A stretch of 25,904 nucleotides of DNA from an uncultured Collinsella sp. (GCA_938023085.1 CALHDP010000151.1:1-25904); one strand, 5' to 3'; shown: positions 14,701 to 21,486, counted from the first letter of the stretch. Notes: a model not told the origin generated them from the sequence alone. Program-made: numbers and translations.

Positions 14701-15353
14701 TGGGCAGCGGCATGCGCATCGCCATGCGTGACTTGGAGATCCGCGGTGCCGGTTCGCTCATGGGCGCTGAGCAGCACGGCAACCTGTCGAGCGTGGGCTT
14801 TGACCTGTTTACGCAGATGCTGGGACAGGCCGTGGCCGAGGCGCGCGGCGATGACGATGCCGGCGTGGAGGCGGCAAGCGTGGGCATCAACCTGCCGGCC
14901 GACTACTTCTTGTCCGAGGAGTACATGCCGGCGGTGGACCAGCGCGTGCTCGTGTACCGCAAGCTCGCGGCGGCTGAGGACCTGGAGAGTATCGACGAGG
15001 TGCAGGAGGAGACCGAGGCCGCGCATGGCGAGCTGCCGTTGGCGGGGCTCAACCTGTTCAACCGCGCTCGCATCCGTATTCGCGGCGAGCGCCTGGGGCT
15101 CGAGAGCGTCACGCTCAGCGGTGGACGCATTACCTTCCTGGGGGTTGACGTTCCCAAGAAGGTGGCCTTTGAGTTCAAGAACCGGTACGGCGCGGTGAAC
15201 TTTCCCAAGAGTCGCAAACTGTCGGTGCCCTACAAGGCGGGTGCCGGCGCGGGCAGCGGCCTGGGTCGCGGCCTCGATGCCAACGACGGCACCGGCCCGG
15301 TGGCGGCCGCGCTCATGCTGCTGCAGCAATTGGGTGCTAGCGACGACGACTAA
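11721..15353 (+). CDS. mfd: Transcription-repair coupling factor Mfd
   Basis: A 1210-residue ATP-driven DNA translocase that pushes stalled RNA polymerase off damaged DNA and recruits UvrA. The N-terminal UvrB-like region covers about 1-410. The RNA-polymerase-interacting CarD-like domain starts at FKPGDYVVHATHG (532-544). The RecG-like motor has Walker A GDVGFGKT (683-690) and Walker B DEEQ (784-787), followed by the SATPIPRTMQ motif. GLAQLYQLKGRVGRS is the helicase motif VI region. The C-terminal TRCF domain and a Gly/Ala tail close it. It is slightly longer than E. coli Mfd (1148), mainly from an Ala/Arg/Glu-rich linker near 415-475 and the tail. GGAGGA 5 nt ahead supports ATG 11721 over the in-frame ATG 11694, which lies in the terminator. 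Confidence 0.97.
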   Translation: MLIHRIAAQLYTAEALQTVEAGLDSGEDVTLAVSQSGRTLMAAAQFARRPRPTVYIVSGEDAADRAARSLAAYVGLAHVCRFPERKDYPWREQAPDDAVVAQRCEALGRIVRGDNCIMVASARALLRCVPPVESHYWESTTFAVGEEIPFDEVPQRLVGMGYTSAGAADAPGLFRVHGDTVEVFPAQEKAPVRIEFFGDEIDRIRRMVSSTGQTIGNEDGIEIFPCRELALTDEAVHNMHVALYRASQDDSKLAALLEMVDARIVTPELDRFLPVMYGQTVSPLAHVGGKALVVLSEPRSLFDDCLRAYEDIEARAGEAGIDRLDGLYVRAQQLDFGAQQRLNYVSLIRAGGAVTAELKIEQPAIAGSDNRFMTRIQEVVGKRYACVFAIPDRGARESMELTFGDEGITFEESLTAAPENAGAIGDRVRVAAADSADRAARQEAHASIRERKADALNARSLEAGAAQAAAGAAVPTISRGRVTFVDAALPQGVVVPDANLAVFSIADLNARMDANRARSRRKVDITQITFPFKPGDYVVHATHGIALFSEVARQEVGGKERDYFLLEYADGDKLYVPLEQVDRITRYVGPDGDKPRLTRLNTADWTRATNKARKNAKKLAFDLVDLYTRRSSIAGVACPPDTPEQVEMEQSFPYDETRDQLEAIADIKADMEAPKPMDRLLCGDVGFGKTEVALRAAFKCVDSGRQVMVLCPTTILAQQHYETFFERFAPFGLEVEVLSRFRTPAQQKRALKAFAEGTIDVLIGTHRLLSADVNPKNLGMVIIDEEQRFGVQHKEQLKNLREQIDVLTLSATPIPRTMQMATSGVRDMSLITTPPTGRRPVIVHVGEYDPDVVSAAIRLEVGRGGQVYYVSNRVKTIDDAVARVHEAAPEARVGVAHGKMSPREVEDVMIEFATKKIDVLIATTIVESGIDNATANTLIIEDSQRLGLAQLYQLKGRVGRSATQAYAYFMFPGELPLTEEATARLTALSEFQDLGSGMRIAMRDLEIRGAGSLMGAEQHGNLSSVGFDLFTQMLGQAVAEARGDDDAGVEAASVGINLPADYFLSEEYMPAVDQRVLVYRKLAAAEDLESIDEVQEETEAAHGELPLAGLNLFNRARIRIRGERLGLESVTLSGGRITFLGVDVPKKVAFEFKNRYGAVNFPKSRKLSVPYKAGAGAGSGLGRGLDANDGTGPVAAALMLLQQLGASDDD

Positions 15354-15485
15354 CGGGTCGACGCTGCAAACGCCCCATTTGGGCAATCTGACCCTCACTC
15401 GTCGGTCGCGTACACAAGTACGCTTCCCTCCTCCTTCGGGCCACCTTGCCACAAATGGGACGTTTTCGCTCACTTATGCTCAGCC
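15351..15485 (+). repeat. Intergenic hairpin element, family B copy 1
   Basis: It begins at the mfd stop with TAACGGGTCGACGCTGC. A stem follows: 15368-15381 pairs with 15452-15465 (13 of 14 pairs), continued inward by GGCAA (15382-15386) with TTGCC (15446-15450) after a one-base bulge. The centre holds a small hairpin GCGTAC-ACAA-GTACGC (15408-15423). It ends with TCGCTCACTTATGCTCAGCC. The ends match the copy at 20125-20260. No T-run terminator is evident. The TATGCT in the tail (15475-15480) could serve as a -10 for the next gene. Confidence 0.8.
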
Positions 15486-15535
15486 TGTGAGGACCTACGC
15501 CGCTGGTTGAGTCTTCACCCGACCGAAAGGAAAGT

Positions 15536-16399
15536 ATGCTCGGGTATATCTATAAGAAAGACGCCGCCATTGTCGCGGCCATCCTGGCCCTCTGCCTGCT
15601 CATCGGCACGTTTTTCGATTACCAAATCTCGAGCGCGCTGTTCAACTCGTCTAGCCTGTTCGGCCGTTTTGTCGAGGCGGCCGGTGAGCTGCCGTTCGAG
15701 CTGACGGCGAGCATCGCGGGCGTTATGCTCGTGCGCTCGGCACGCCCCGATTCCAAGGCGAGCAAGTGGCTCGCTGCGCTGGGCGTTTTGATCAACGTGG
15801 GTCTGGTCGGCTACGAAATTATCGGATCGCTGCGCGTCGGCGGCAAGCTTATTGCGTTTCAGCTGGTTCTGACGTTTGCGTTGGTCATCGCAGCCAACTT
15901 CATCGCCTACCGCCTCACGCGCACGACCGAGCCCGACGAGCTTACGCGCTGGGCGTTGATGGTGCTGGCCGTGTGGGTCGCTCAGGCCATCATCCTCAAC
16001 GTCATTGTTAAGCCGTTATGGTCGCGCCCGCGCATGCGCGTGATCGAGGTCACGCCGGGGCTCAATTTTCAGCCGTGGTGGGTGATCGGCAACCCCGACA
16101 AGTGGGCCTATATCGCCGCCGGCGTGATCAAGGACGGGTTCAAGTCGTTTGCGAGCGGACACACGGCGCATGCGGCGATCGGCCTTATGCTCGCCGGGCT
16201 TCCCGCGGCAGCCTTTAAGGAAAAACCTTCGCGTCGCCGCGTGATCTTTTGGGCGGCGGTTGTTGTTGCAGCGTTCGTCGCCTTTGGGCGCATCGTGATC
16301 GGCGCACACTTTTTGAGTGACGTGAGCTGCGGTTTTGCCCTGGTACTGGCACTTGAGTGCCTTGCCGCGCGTATTGTCTATCCAAACGGCGTACAATAG
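15536..16399 (+). CDS. PAP2-family membrane phosphatase
   Basis: A 287-residue integral membrane protein of the type-2 phosphatidic acid phosphatase family. It has about six hydrophobic helices (11-28, 55-67, 78-98, 105-125, 139-158, 237-262 and a last one near 264-280). Catalytic motifs are in order: motif 1 KPLWSRPRM (159-167; the usual final Pro is Met), motif 2 SGH (207-209) with the catalytic histidine, and motif 3 Arg252-x5-His258-x3-Asp262. Substrates of this family include undecaprenyl pyrophosphate and phosphatidic acid; which applies is unknown. GAAAGGAAAG ends 1 nt before ATG 15536. The next gene starts 45 nt after its stop. Confidence 0.9.
   Translation: MLGYIYKKDAAIVAAILALCLLIGTFFDYQISSALFNSSSLFGRFVEAAGELPFELTASIAGVMLVRSARPDSKASKWLAALGVLINVGLVGYEIIGSLRVGGKLIAFQLVLTFALVIAANFIAYRLTRTTEPDELTRWALMVLAVWVAQAIILNVIVKPLWSRPRMRVIEVTPGLNFQPWWVIGNPDKWAYIAAGVIKDGFKSFASGHTAHAAIGLMLAGLPAAAFKEKPSRRRVIFWAAVVVAAFVAFGRIVIGAHFLSDVSCGFALVLALECLAARIVYPNGVQ
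16392..16397 (+). promoter_or_regulatory. Candidate -10 (TACAAT) for the aldolase gene
   Basis: TACAAT overlaps the last codons of the phosphatase gene and is 53 nt before the next start. It matches the -10 consensus at five of six positions; no -35 at the right distance is seen. Confidence 0.45.
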
Positions 16400-16444
16400 C
16401 CCCACCTGAATCATCCGGCCGAGACCCGGTAAGAGAGGATTGCC

Positions 16445-17470
16445 ATGCTCGCGTTCAACAACGATTATTCCCACGGTGCGCACCCGGCGGTGCTGCAGGC
16501 GCTCGTCGACACCAATATGGAGCCGCAGCCCGGCTACGGTACCGATGCGCACACCGAGCGTGCCAAGCAGCTTATCCGCGAGGCCTGCCAGGCCCCCGAT
16601 GCCGACGTGTTTTTGCTGGTGGGCGGCACGCAGGCCAACGCGACGGTGATCGACATGCTGCTCGCGCCGTACGAGGGAGTCGTTGCTGCCGAGACTGGCC
16701 ACGTCGCCTGCCACGAGGCGGGGGCCATCGAGTTTGGCGGCCACAAGGTGCTCACCATCCCCGGCTACGAGGGCAAGATGCACGCCGAGGATCTGGAGGA
16801 CTATATCCAGGTATTCTACGAAAACGAGAGCTACGAGCACACGGTGTTCCCGGGTGCCGTGTACGTGAGTCTATCGACCGAGTACGGCACGCTGTACTCC
16901 AAGGCCGAGCTTGCGGCGATTCACGCAGTGTGCCAGAAGCGTGAGATTCCGCTGTTTGTGGATGGCGCCCGCCTGGCCTATGCGCTGGCCGCCGACGAGT
17001 GCGATATCACGCTGCCCGAGCTGGCGCAGCTGTGCGACGTGTTCTACATTGGCGGCACCAAGTGCGGCGCGCTCTGCGGCGAGGCTGTGGTGTTCTGCGG
17101 CATGCACGCTCCGGCACATCCCATTCCGCGCATTAAGCAGCACGGTGCGCTGCTGGCCAAGGGCCGCCTGACGGGCGTGCAGTTTGAGGCACTCTTTACC
17201 GATGGCCTGTATTTTGAGATTGGCCGCCAGGCGATCCAGACGGCGCAGGCGCTGCGTCGCGTGCTGCACGAGCGCGGCTACGAGTTCTTCTTGGAGACGC
17301 CCACGAACCAGCAGTTTGTGATTTTGCCCAACGAGGATATGGCGCGCATTCGCGAGCATGCCTCGATCGAGTACTGGGAAAAGTACGACGAGACTCACAC
17401 GGTGGTGCGCTTTTGTACCAGCTGGGCGACCACGCAGGAGGACATCGACGCGCTGGCGGCTGTCCTGTAG
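16445..17470 (+). CDS. Threonine-aldolase-like PLP enzyme
   Basis: A 341-residue fold-type I PLP enzyme of the low-specificity threonine aldolase/beta-eliminating lyase family, expected to cleave L-threonine or L-allo-threonine to glycine and acetaldehyde. Visible landmarks: GGTQAN (60-65) for phosphate binding, ETGHVACHEAGAIE (83-96) with His86 to stack on the cofactor ring, FVDGARL (171-177) with Asp173 to pair with the pyridine nitrogen, and GGTKCG (203-208) with the Schiff-base Lys206. The length matches the family (about 340). AAGAGAGGA (16431-16439) supports the start. It forms a single-gene unit with a candidate -10 and a terminator after it. Related PLP lyases cannot be excluded. Confidence 0.9.
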   Translation: MLAFNNDYSHGAHPAVLQALVDTNMEPQPGYGTDAHTERAKQLIREACQAPDADVFLLVGGTQANATVIDMLLAPYEGVVAAETGHVACHEAGAIEFGGHKVLTIPGYEGKMHAEDLEDYIQVFYENESYEHTVFPGAVYVSLSTEYGTLYSKAELAAIHAVCQKREIPLFVDGARLAYALAADECDITLPELAQLCDVFYIGGTKCGALCGEAVVFCGMHAPAHPIPRIKQHGALLAKGRLTGVQFEALFTDGLYFEIGRQAIQTAQALRRVLHERGYEFFLETPTNQQFVILPNEDMARIREHASIEYWEKYDETHTVVRFCTSWATTQEDIDALAAVL

Positions 17471-17488
17471 GTTGATGAAATGACGAGG

Positions 17489-17531
17489 GGCCGCCTTGCG
17501 CTGCGATGCGGCGCAGGGCGGCCTTTGCTTT
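17489..17531 (+). terminator. Terminator after the aldolase gene
   Basis: GGCCGCC (17489-17495) pairs with GGCGGCC (17517-17523), extended inward by GCGC pairs. TTTGCTTTT follows. It starts 18 nt after the stop codon and ends 17 nt before the next start. Confidence 0.75.
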
Positions 17532-17548
17532 TGAGGGGGAGGGGCTGT

Positions 17549-18130
17549 ATGCCCAAGACGACCGAGCCGACGATTCGCCTAGCGACGCCCGATGACGCGC
17601 CGGCGCTGCTGGCCATCTATGAGCCGTATGTGCGCGAAACGGCCATTACCTGCGAATACGAGGTGCCGAGCGTCGAGGAGTTTGCCGGGCGCATCGCCAA
17701 GACGCTCAAGCGCTATCCGTATCTGGTGATGGAGCTCGACGGGCGCCCGGTGGGTTATGCCTATGTGAGTGCGCTCAACAGCCGCCAGGCGTATGACTGG
17801 TCGGTTGAGACATCGATCTACCTGGCGCGCGACGTGCGTCACGGTGGGCTGGGCCGCAAGCTGCACGATGCGCTCAAGCAATGCCTGATCGCCATGGGTA
17901 TCACCAACATGTGCGCGCTCATTGCCGTGCCGCACGATGCGGACGATGAGTACCTGACGCACAACAGCCAGGATTTCCATGCCCATATGGGATATCGCCT
18001 GGTGGGAACGTTCGACCGCTGCGCGCAAAAGTTCGGCCGCTGGTACGACATGTGCTGGATGGAGCTGGTCCTAGCCGAGCGCGTGCCCAACCAACCCGAA
18101 CCAACCTGGTTTCCCGACCTTCTAGCCTAA
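17549..18130 (+). CDS. GNAT N-acetyltransferase, phosphinothricin-acetyltransferase-like
   Basis: A 193-residue acetyltransferase. The central strand ETSIYLARDVRHGGLGRKL (87-105) holds the acetyl-CoA pyrophosphate loop R97-HGGLG. The C-terminal MGYRLVGTFDRCAQKFGRWYD (147-167) with DMCWMEL resembles the Pat/Bar and YwnH/MddA group that acetylates small amines such as methionine sulfoximine. The actual substrate is unknown. GAGGGGGAGGGG (17533-17544) supports ATG 17549; the longer in-frame start at 17480 lies inside the preceding terminator. Its stop codon is part of the hairpin at 18129, and it converges on the GntR gene. Confidence 0.88.
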   Translation: MPKTTEPTIRLATPDDAPALLAIYEPYVRETAITCEYEVPSVEEFAGRIAKTLKRYPYLVMELDGRPVGYAYVSALNSRQAYDWSVETSIYLARDVRHGGLGRKLHDALKQCLIAMGITNMCALIAVPHDADDEYLTHNSQDFHAHMGYRLVGTFDRCAQKFGRWYDMCWMELVLAERVPNQPEPTWFPDLLA

Positions 18131-18169
18131 AACCACCACAAAGGTGCCCGTCCCCATTGCGGTGGTTTT
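18129..18169. terminator. Bidirectional hairpin, family C copy 1
   Basis: AAAACCACC (18129-18137) pairs perfectly with GGTGGTTTT (18161-18169) across a 23-nt loop containing GGTGCCCGTCCCCATT. It lies between converging genes and has T runs on both strands, so it can stop both. An alternative pairing uses AACCACCAC with GTGGTGGTT (18171-18179). The loop core resembles those at 24360 and 25574. Confidence 0.7.
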
Positions 18170-18177
18170 GGTGGTGG

Positions 18178-18900
18178 TTAGCCGATGGGCTCGGTGTATT
18201 TGGCGCGGTCGGTTCGCTGGACTCGTTTGGAGACGTGGAGTGGACGGCCGTCGGTGTCGTAAACGTAGTCGGTGATAAGGATCAGCGCCTGCCCGCGCTC
18301 TACATTGAGCAAAAACGCCTCGTTTTGCGAGGCATAGCACACCTCAAAGGTCTTGTGCCCCTGCGCCGGCGCACGATGGAACTCCTGGCGCAGCGTCGCG
18401 TACAGCGAGCCGTTGAGGTCGCGATCGATGAGCGGCGCAAAGCTCGGCGCCAGGTAGGTGGTCTCCAGGCACAGTGGTGCGTCGTCCAGGTAGCGCATGC
18501 GAACGAGCTTGACGAGCTTGCTGCCCACGGCGGCGTCGAAGAACTTGGCCACGCTGCCCGCCGCCTTGGCAAAGCCCGAGTCTACCGTGCGCGTGGTGGG
18601 TTTCATGCCCTGGTCCGCGATCTGTGCCGTGTAGCTCGAAAACACCAGGTTGTTCTCGTGCAATGCCGGCGTGTCGGCCACAAAGGCGCCGCGCCCGCGC
18701 TCGGTGCGCACCAGACCTTCGTCAACCAATACTTTGAGCGCATGGCGTACGGTGCTGCGCGACAGGCCCGACTCGGCCATAAGGTCCATCTCGGAGGGCA
18801 GCTTGTCGCCGCGTGCATAGGCTCCGGTGGCAATGCGGTCGCGCAGTGTGCCCGCCAGACGTTCGTATTGGCTCAGATTCTTTTTAGATGAAGCGCTCAT
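18178..18900 (-). CDS. GntR-family regulator, HutC/FarR type with UTRA domain
   Basis: A 240-residue repressor-type protein. The N-terminal GntR winged helix spans about 11-76, with LPSEMDLMAESGLSRSTVRH (34-53) as the helix-turn-helix and TERGRGAFVA (66-75) as the wing. The C-terminal UTRA ligand domain (about 92-235) is of the HutC class, which senses small sugar phosphates and related metabolites. FrlR, the regulator of fructoselysine genes in other bacteria, belongs to this class. It is divergent from the SIS deglycase at 19106 across a 205-bp region with repeated operator-like sites, so control of that gene and of itself is likely. The inducer is probably the phosphorylated conjugate (inference). 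Confidence 0.92.
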   Translation of the reverse strand: MSASSKKNLSQYERLAGTLRDRIATGAYARGDKLPSEMDLMAESGLSRSTVRHALKVLVDEGLVRTERGRGAFVADTPALHENNLVFSSYTAQIADQGMKPTTRTVDSGFAKAAGSVAKFFDAAVGSKLVKLVRMRYLDDAPLCLETTYLAPSFAPLIDRDLNGSLYATLRQEFHRAPAQGHKTFEVCYASQNEAFLLNVERGQALILITDYVYDTDGRPLHVSKRVQRTDRAKYTEPIG

Positions 18901-18912
18901 ACGGTAATCCTG

Positions 18913-18940
18913 TATCTAACTTGTATGCTTAGCTAACCAA
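18913..18940 (-). promoter_or_regulatory. Promoter of the GntR gene with internal operator
   Basis: On the minus strand, TTGGTT (18940-18935) is followed after 16 nt by TAGATA (18918-18913). The operator-like TAACTTGTATGC (18917-18928, plus strand) fills the spacer, which fits autorepression. Confidence 0.45.
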
Positions 18941-19067
18941 ACATATATCCTATATGTCATTAAAACCGCTGGTAATGAGCGGCCAAGACACTCTGCAGCA
19001 ATATTTCTAAGACAAATATAGCATACAACTAGTCGACATCTCAAAGACATGTATGTAACTTGTATGC
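18917..19067. promoter_or_regulatory. Three operator-like repeats in the divergent region
   Basis: TAACTTGTATGC occurs at 18917-18928 and 19056-19067. The same motif on the other strand, with one change and one base of offset, is at 19021-19032 (GCATACAACTAG). The first lies in the GntR promoter. The second overlaps a -10-like TATAGC (19017-19022) for the deglycase, and the third is downstream of its predicted start of transcription. The GntR protein is the obvious candidate ligand. Confidence 0.6.
18941..18957. promoter_or_regulatory. 17-bp palindrome ACATATA-TCC-TATATGT
   Basis: Two perfect 7-bp arms around a 3-nt centre, just upstream of the GntR -35. The sequence is unlike the TAACTTGTATGC motif, so it may bind a second regulator. 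A short CCGCT/AGCGG inverted repeat lies at 18966-18982. Confidence 0.45.
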
Positions 19068-19105
19068 CATCGAGAGCATCAAACGAGAAGAAAGGCTGAT
19101 GCACG

Positions 19106-20098
19106 ATGACTACTCAGGAACAGGTCAAGGACGTCGTCTCCCAGGTTTTGGCTGACAAGGCGGACAAGGGCGGCATCAAGCGCGTCGTGTGGATCGGTGC
19201 CGGCGGCTCCAACGGCGGCAACTATCCTGCCCAGTACTTTATGGAGCACGAGGCGACGCAGGTCGTGAGCTCCAGTTACACGAGCAACGAGTTCGTGCAC
19301 GCCACCCCTGCCTACGTCAACGAGAACACCCTGGCCGTCGTCGTTTCCATGCGCGGCACCAAGGAGACCATCGCCGCCGCTCAGGTCGCCAAGGACCACG
19401 GCGCCAGCACCATCGCCATCTATGTTGACGAGTCCGGCCTCACCGAGGTCTGCGACTACAAGGTCCAGTACGACAGCCTGGCCGTTGACGAGTCCTGCAT
19501 GGGCCGCACCAACTCCGCCGTCGTGACCATGATCGCCATGGAGCTCACGCAGCAGACCGAGGGCTATGCCGAGTACGAGACCGCTATGGCCGCGTTCGAC
19601 CTGGTCGACCCCATCTATCGCAAGGCCGTCGAGTACACCCGTCCGCTCGCTGTCAAGTGGGCCGAGCAGAATGCCGACAAGCCCTGCATCAACGTGATGG
19701 CTCAGGGTCCGCTCTTTGGTGCCGCCTACGTCTTTAGCATCTGCAACGTGCAGGAGATGCTGCAGATCGACTCCTGCACCATCAACACCTGCGACTTCTT
19801 CCACGGTCCCTTCGAGATCCTGGACAAGCGCACTTCGCTGTTCCAGCTCATCAGCGTCGGCCGCAGCCGCTGCAACGACGAGCGCGGCATCCGCTTCGTC
19901 AACCAGTACGGTGGCGAGCGCGTCTATCAGCTCGACGCCAAGGAGCTCGGCCTCAACGACATCAAGGACAGCGTGAGCGAGTACTTCAACCACCTGATCT
20001 TTGCCCCGATCCTCAACAACGTGTACATGCGTGCGCTCTCTGCCGTCACCCACAAGGACTACATGACGCGCCGCTACATGTGGAAGCTTGACTACTAA
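19106..20098 (+). CDS. SIS-domain sugar-phosphate deglycase (first paralogue)
   Basis: A 330-residue cytoplasmic enzyme with two SIS domains (about 24-160 and 190-320), of the FrlB/FraB/GfrE-GfrF group. These split 6-phosphorylated sugar-amine conjugates into a hexose 6-phosphate and the free amine. Glu217 (in VQEMLQID) and His233 (in FFHGPFE) are 16 residues apart, matching the Glu/His catalytic pair known in FraB and the E-x15-H spacing in the GlmS isomerase domain. The sugar-phosphate loop is SMRGTKET (81-88), one residue shorter than the SLGGSTPET loop of the second paralogue. The C-terminus RRYMWKLDY is shared by both. GAAAGG lies 9 nt ahead of ATG 19106. It is divergent from its likely GntR repressor. 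A glucoselysine- or fructoselysine-6-phosphate substrate is an inference. Confidence 0.88.
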   Translation: MTTQEQVKDVVSQVLADKADKGGIKRVVWIGAGGSNGGNYPAQYFMEHEATQVVSSSYTSNEFVHATPAYVNENTLAVVVSMRGTKETIAAAQVAKDHGASTIAIYVDESGLTEVCDYKVQYDSLAVDESCMGRTNSAVVTMIAMELTQQTEGYAEYETAMAAFDLVDPIYRKAVEYTRPLAVKWAEQNADKPCINVMAQGPLFGAAYVFSICNVQEMLQIDSCTINTCDFFHGPFEILDKRTSLFQLISVGRSRCNDERGIRFVNQYGGERVYQLDAKELGLNDIKDSVSEYFNHLIFAPILNNVYMRALSAVTHKDYMTRRYMWKLDY

Positions 20099-20100
20099 GA

Positions 20101-20128
20101 GTTACGCGGTTTTACCAAACCGCGTAAC
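20101..20128 (+). other. Perfect 12-bp hairpin after the deglycase
   Basis: GTTACGCGGTTT (20101-20112) pairs with AAACCGCGTAAC (20117-20128) around TACC. No T run follows, so it is not a classical terminator. It may protect the mRNA 3' end. Its last bases form the start of the family B element. Confidence 0.75.
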
Positions 20129-20260
20129 GGCTCGACGCTGCGCGGACCGCATTTGGACAATCTGACGTTCAACTTCAAGGGCGCGACCAGAAGGTCAGCG
20201 CCCTTTCGTTTCACGCCACCTTGCCTCAAATGCGGCCCGCTCGCTGACTTATGCTCAACC
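20125..20260 (+). repeat. Intergenic hairpin element, family B copy 2
   Basis: It starts TAACGGCTCGACGCTGC and ends TCGCTGACTTATGCTCAACC, as in copy 1. The stem is 20142-20155 with 20227-20240 (13 of 14 pairs), but its outer half has a different sequence from copy 1. The centre holds AAGGGCGC (20176-20183) paired with GCGCCCTT (20198-20205), followed by TCGTTT, which could act as a terminator. Positions 20261-20335 hold nothing else I can name. Confidence 0.8.
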
Positions 20261-20335
20261 AGCGGTGCCTTAGACGTTGGGGACGTTCCCAATGAGTATG
20301 TGGGGAAGCAGATTTTCCGCTCGCCGATTCGTGTC

Positions 20336-20363
20336 TTGAAAAATGTATATAACGACTATAACG
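20336..20363 (+). promoter_or_regulatory. Promoter of the EamA gene with ATAACG repeats
   Basis: TTGAAA (20336-20341) is followed after 15 nt by TATAAC (20357-20362). The motif TATAACG occurs twice, at 20348-20354 and 20357-20363, the second over the -10. Related ATAACG half-sites flank the PTS -10 at 21634-21652. Confidence 0.5.
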
Positions 20364-20403
20364 TAGTGTGAAACATATTGGAAACAATACCGAGGAGGCT
20401 GCG

Positions 20404-21486
20404 TTGAAGAAAAGCAATCTGGGCTATGTGCTGGTGCTGGTCGCCGCGCTTATGTGGGGCAGCATCGGAATCTTTGTAAACGGCATCTCGGCCATGGGCG
20501 TTTCGTCCCAGAGCATGGCTGCCTTTCGCTTGTTGGTCGGAGCGCTTATCTTGGCGCCGGTCCTGATGTTTATGGGCTGCCGTCCGGGTGAGGGGTCTAC
20601 TGTGGCTCAGGGTCCGCTGGTCCTGTTCAAGGCAAGCCCTAAAGAGCTCGTCCCCTGTGCGCTTGTCGGTATCGTCGGTCTGGCCGCCGCCAACACCTGC
20701 TATTACGAGTGCATGGGCGAGGTCGGCATGTCCACGGCCTCGGTGCTGCTCTACACCTCGCCGGTGTTTGGCGTCATGCTCGGCCGCGTGCTTTATCGCG
20801 AGGACGTGACCCCCAACAAGCTCGTTGCCATTGTCTTTAACATCGTAGGCTGCGTGCTTGCAGTGACCAATGGCGACCTTTCCGGTTTTCATTTTTCGGT
20901 TTGGGGCGTCACATCGGGCGTGATTGCAGGCCTTTGTGGTGCGTCGCTCGCGGTGTTTAGCCGAATAGCAACCAAGACGGTCCACCCGCTGGCTGTCACG
21001 TTTTGGGGCTTTGTTTTTGGCGGTGCGGTTATGGCAGCTATCGCGGCTCCGTGGCCGGATGTCGCCGCGGCAATGTCGCCACAGCTGCTGCTGCTGTTCC
21101 TTGGCTTTGGACTCATCCCCACAGCCGTTGCTTACATCTTATATATGCAGGGTCTGTCCATGGGGCTCGAGACATCGAAAGTTCCCGTCGTAATGTCTTT
21201 CGAGACGGTCGTCACCGTACTGGTGGGCATTGGTGTCTACGCCGAGCCCGCCGGCGCGATTAAAGTCCTGGGCATCGTGCTGGTGCTCGCGTCCATCCTG
21301 ATTATGAACACCGACTTCTCCAAGCTGCGCAACAGTGTGTTTGTCGGTCATGTCATTGAGAGCATGACCTTTAAGCCCAACGCGTGGTGGACCGAAAAAT
21401 CTCAGGACATGGATCTGTTTAAGGAACGCACCGGCATTGCGCTGGAACCCACCGTACAGGAAAGCCCCTGGTACTTCGTGCGATAG
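20404..21486 (+). CDS. EamA/DMT-superfamily transporter
   Basis: A 360-residue membrane protein with two EamA repeats of five helices each (about 6-150 and 165-300), in the drug/metabolite transporter superfamily. The start of each repeat carries the family pattern (ALMWGSIGIFV near 15-25; GLCGASLAVFSRIA near 176-189). The last about 60 residues after the tenth helix are soluble and not typical of the family. A TTG start at 20404 is chosen because GAGGAGG (20392-20398) is well placed; the in-frame GTG at 20368 coincides with the predicted transcription start. Between the two deglycases, it might export the released amine or take up a related compound; both are guesses. Known members move amino acids or metabolites. 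Confidence 0.88.
   Translation: MKKSNLGYVLVLVAALMWGSIGIFVNGISAMGVSSQSMAAFRLLVGALILAPVLMFMGCRPGEGSTVAQGPLVLFKASPKELVPCALVGIVGLAAANTCYYECMGEVGMSTASVLLYTSPVFGVMLGRVLYREDVTPNKLVAIVFNIVGCVLAVTNGDLSGFHFSVWGVTSGVIAGLCGASLAVFSRIATKTVHPLAVTFWGFVFGGAVMAAIAAPWPDVAAAMSPQLLLLFLGFGLIPTAVAYILYMQGLSMGLETSKVPVVMSFETVVTVLVGIGVYAEPAGAIKVLGIVLVLASILIMNTDFSKLRNSVFVGHVIESMTFKPNAWWTEKSQDMDLFKERTGIALEPTVQESPWYFVR

Noticed and set aside
12348..15473. 1041-codon open frame on the minus strand opposite mfd
   Set aside because: It mirrors the mfd coding frame in GC-rich DNA and contains no family motif. Mfd on the plus strand is certain.
18129..18169. Hairpin as a plain terminator only
   Set aside because: It can terminate, but its loop shares the CCCGTCCCC core with two other intergenic hairpins, so it is also reported as family C.
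18052..18891. 279-codon plus-strand frame opposite the GntR gene
   Set aside because: The minus-strand GntR protein has a clear helix-turn-helix and UTRA domain; the plus frame has none and overlaps the GNAT end.
20261..20403. Small gene between family B copy 2 and the EamA gene
   Set aside because: The only in-frame possibilities lack a ribosome site; the stretch fits a promoter and leader.
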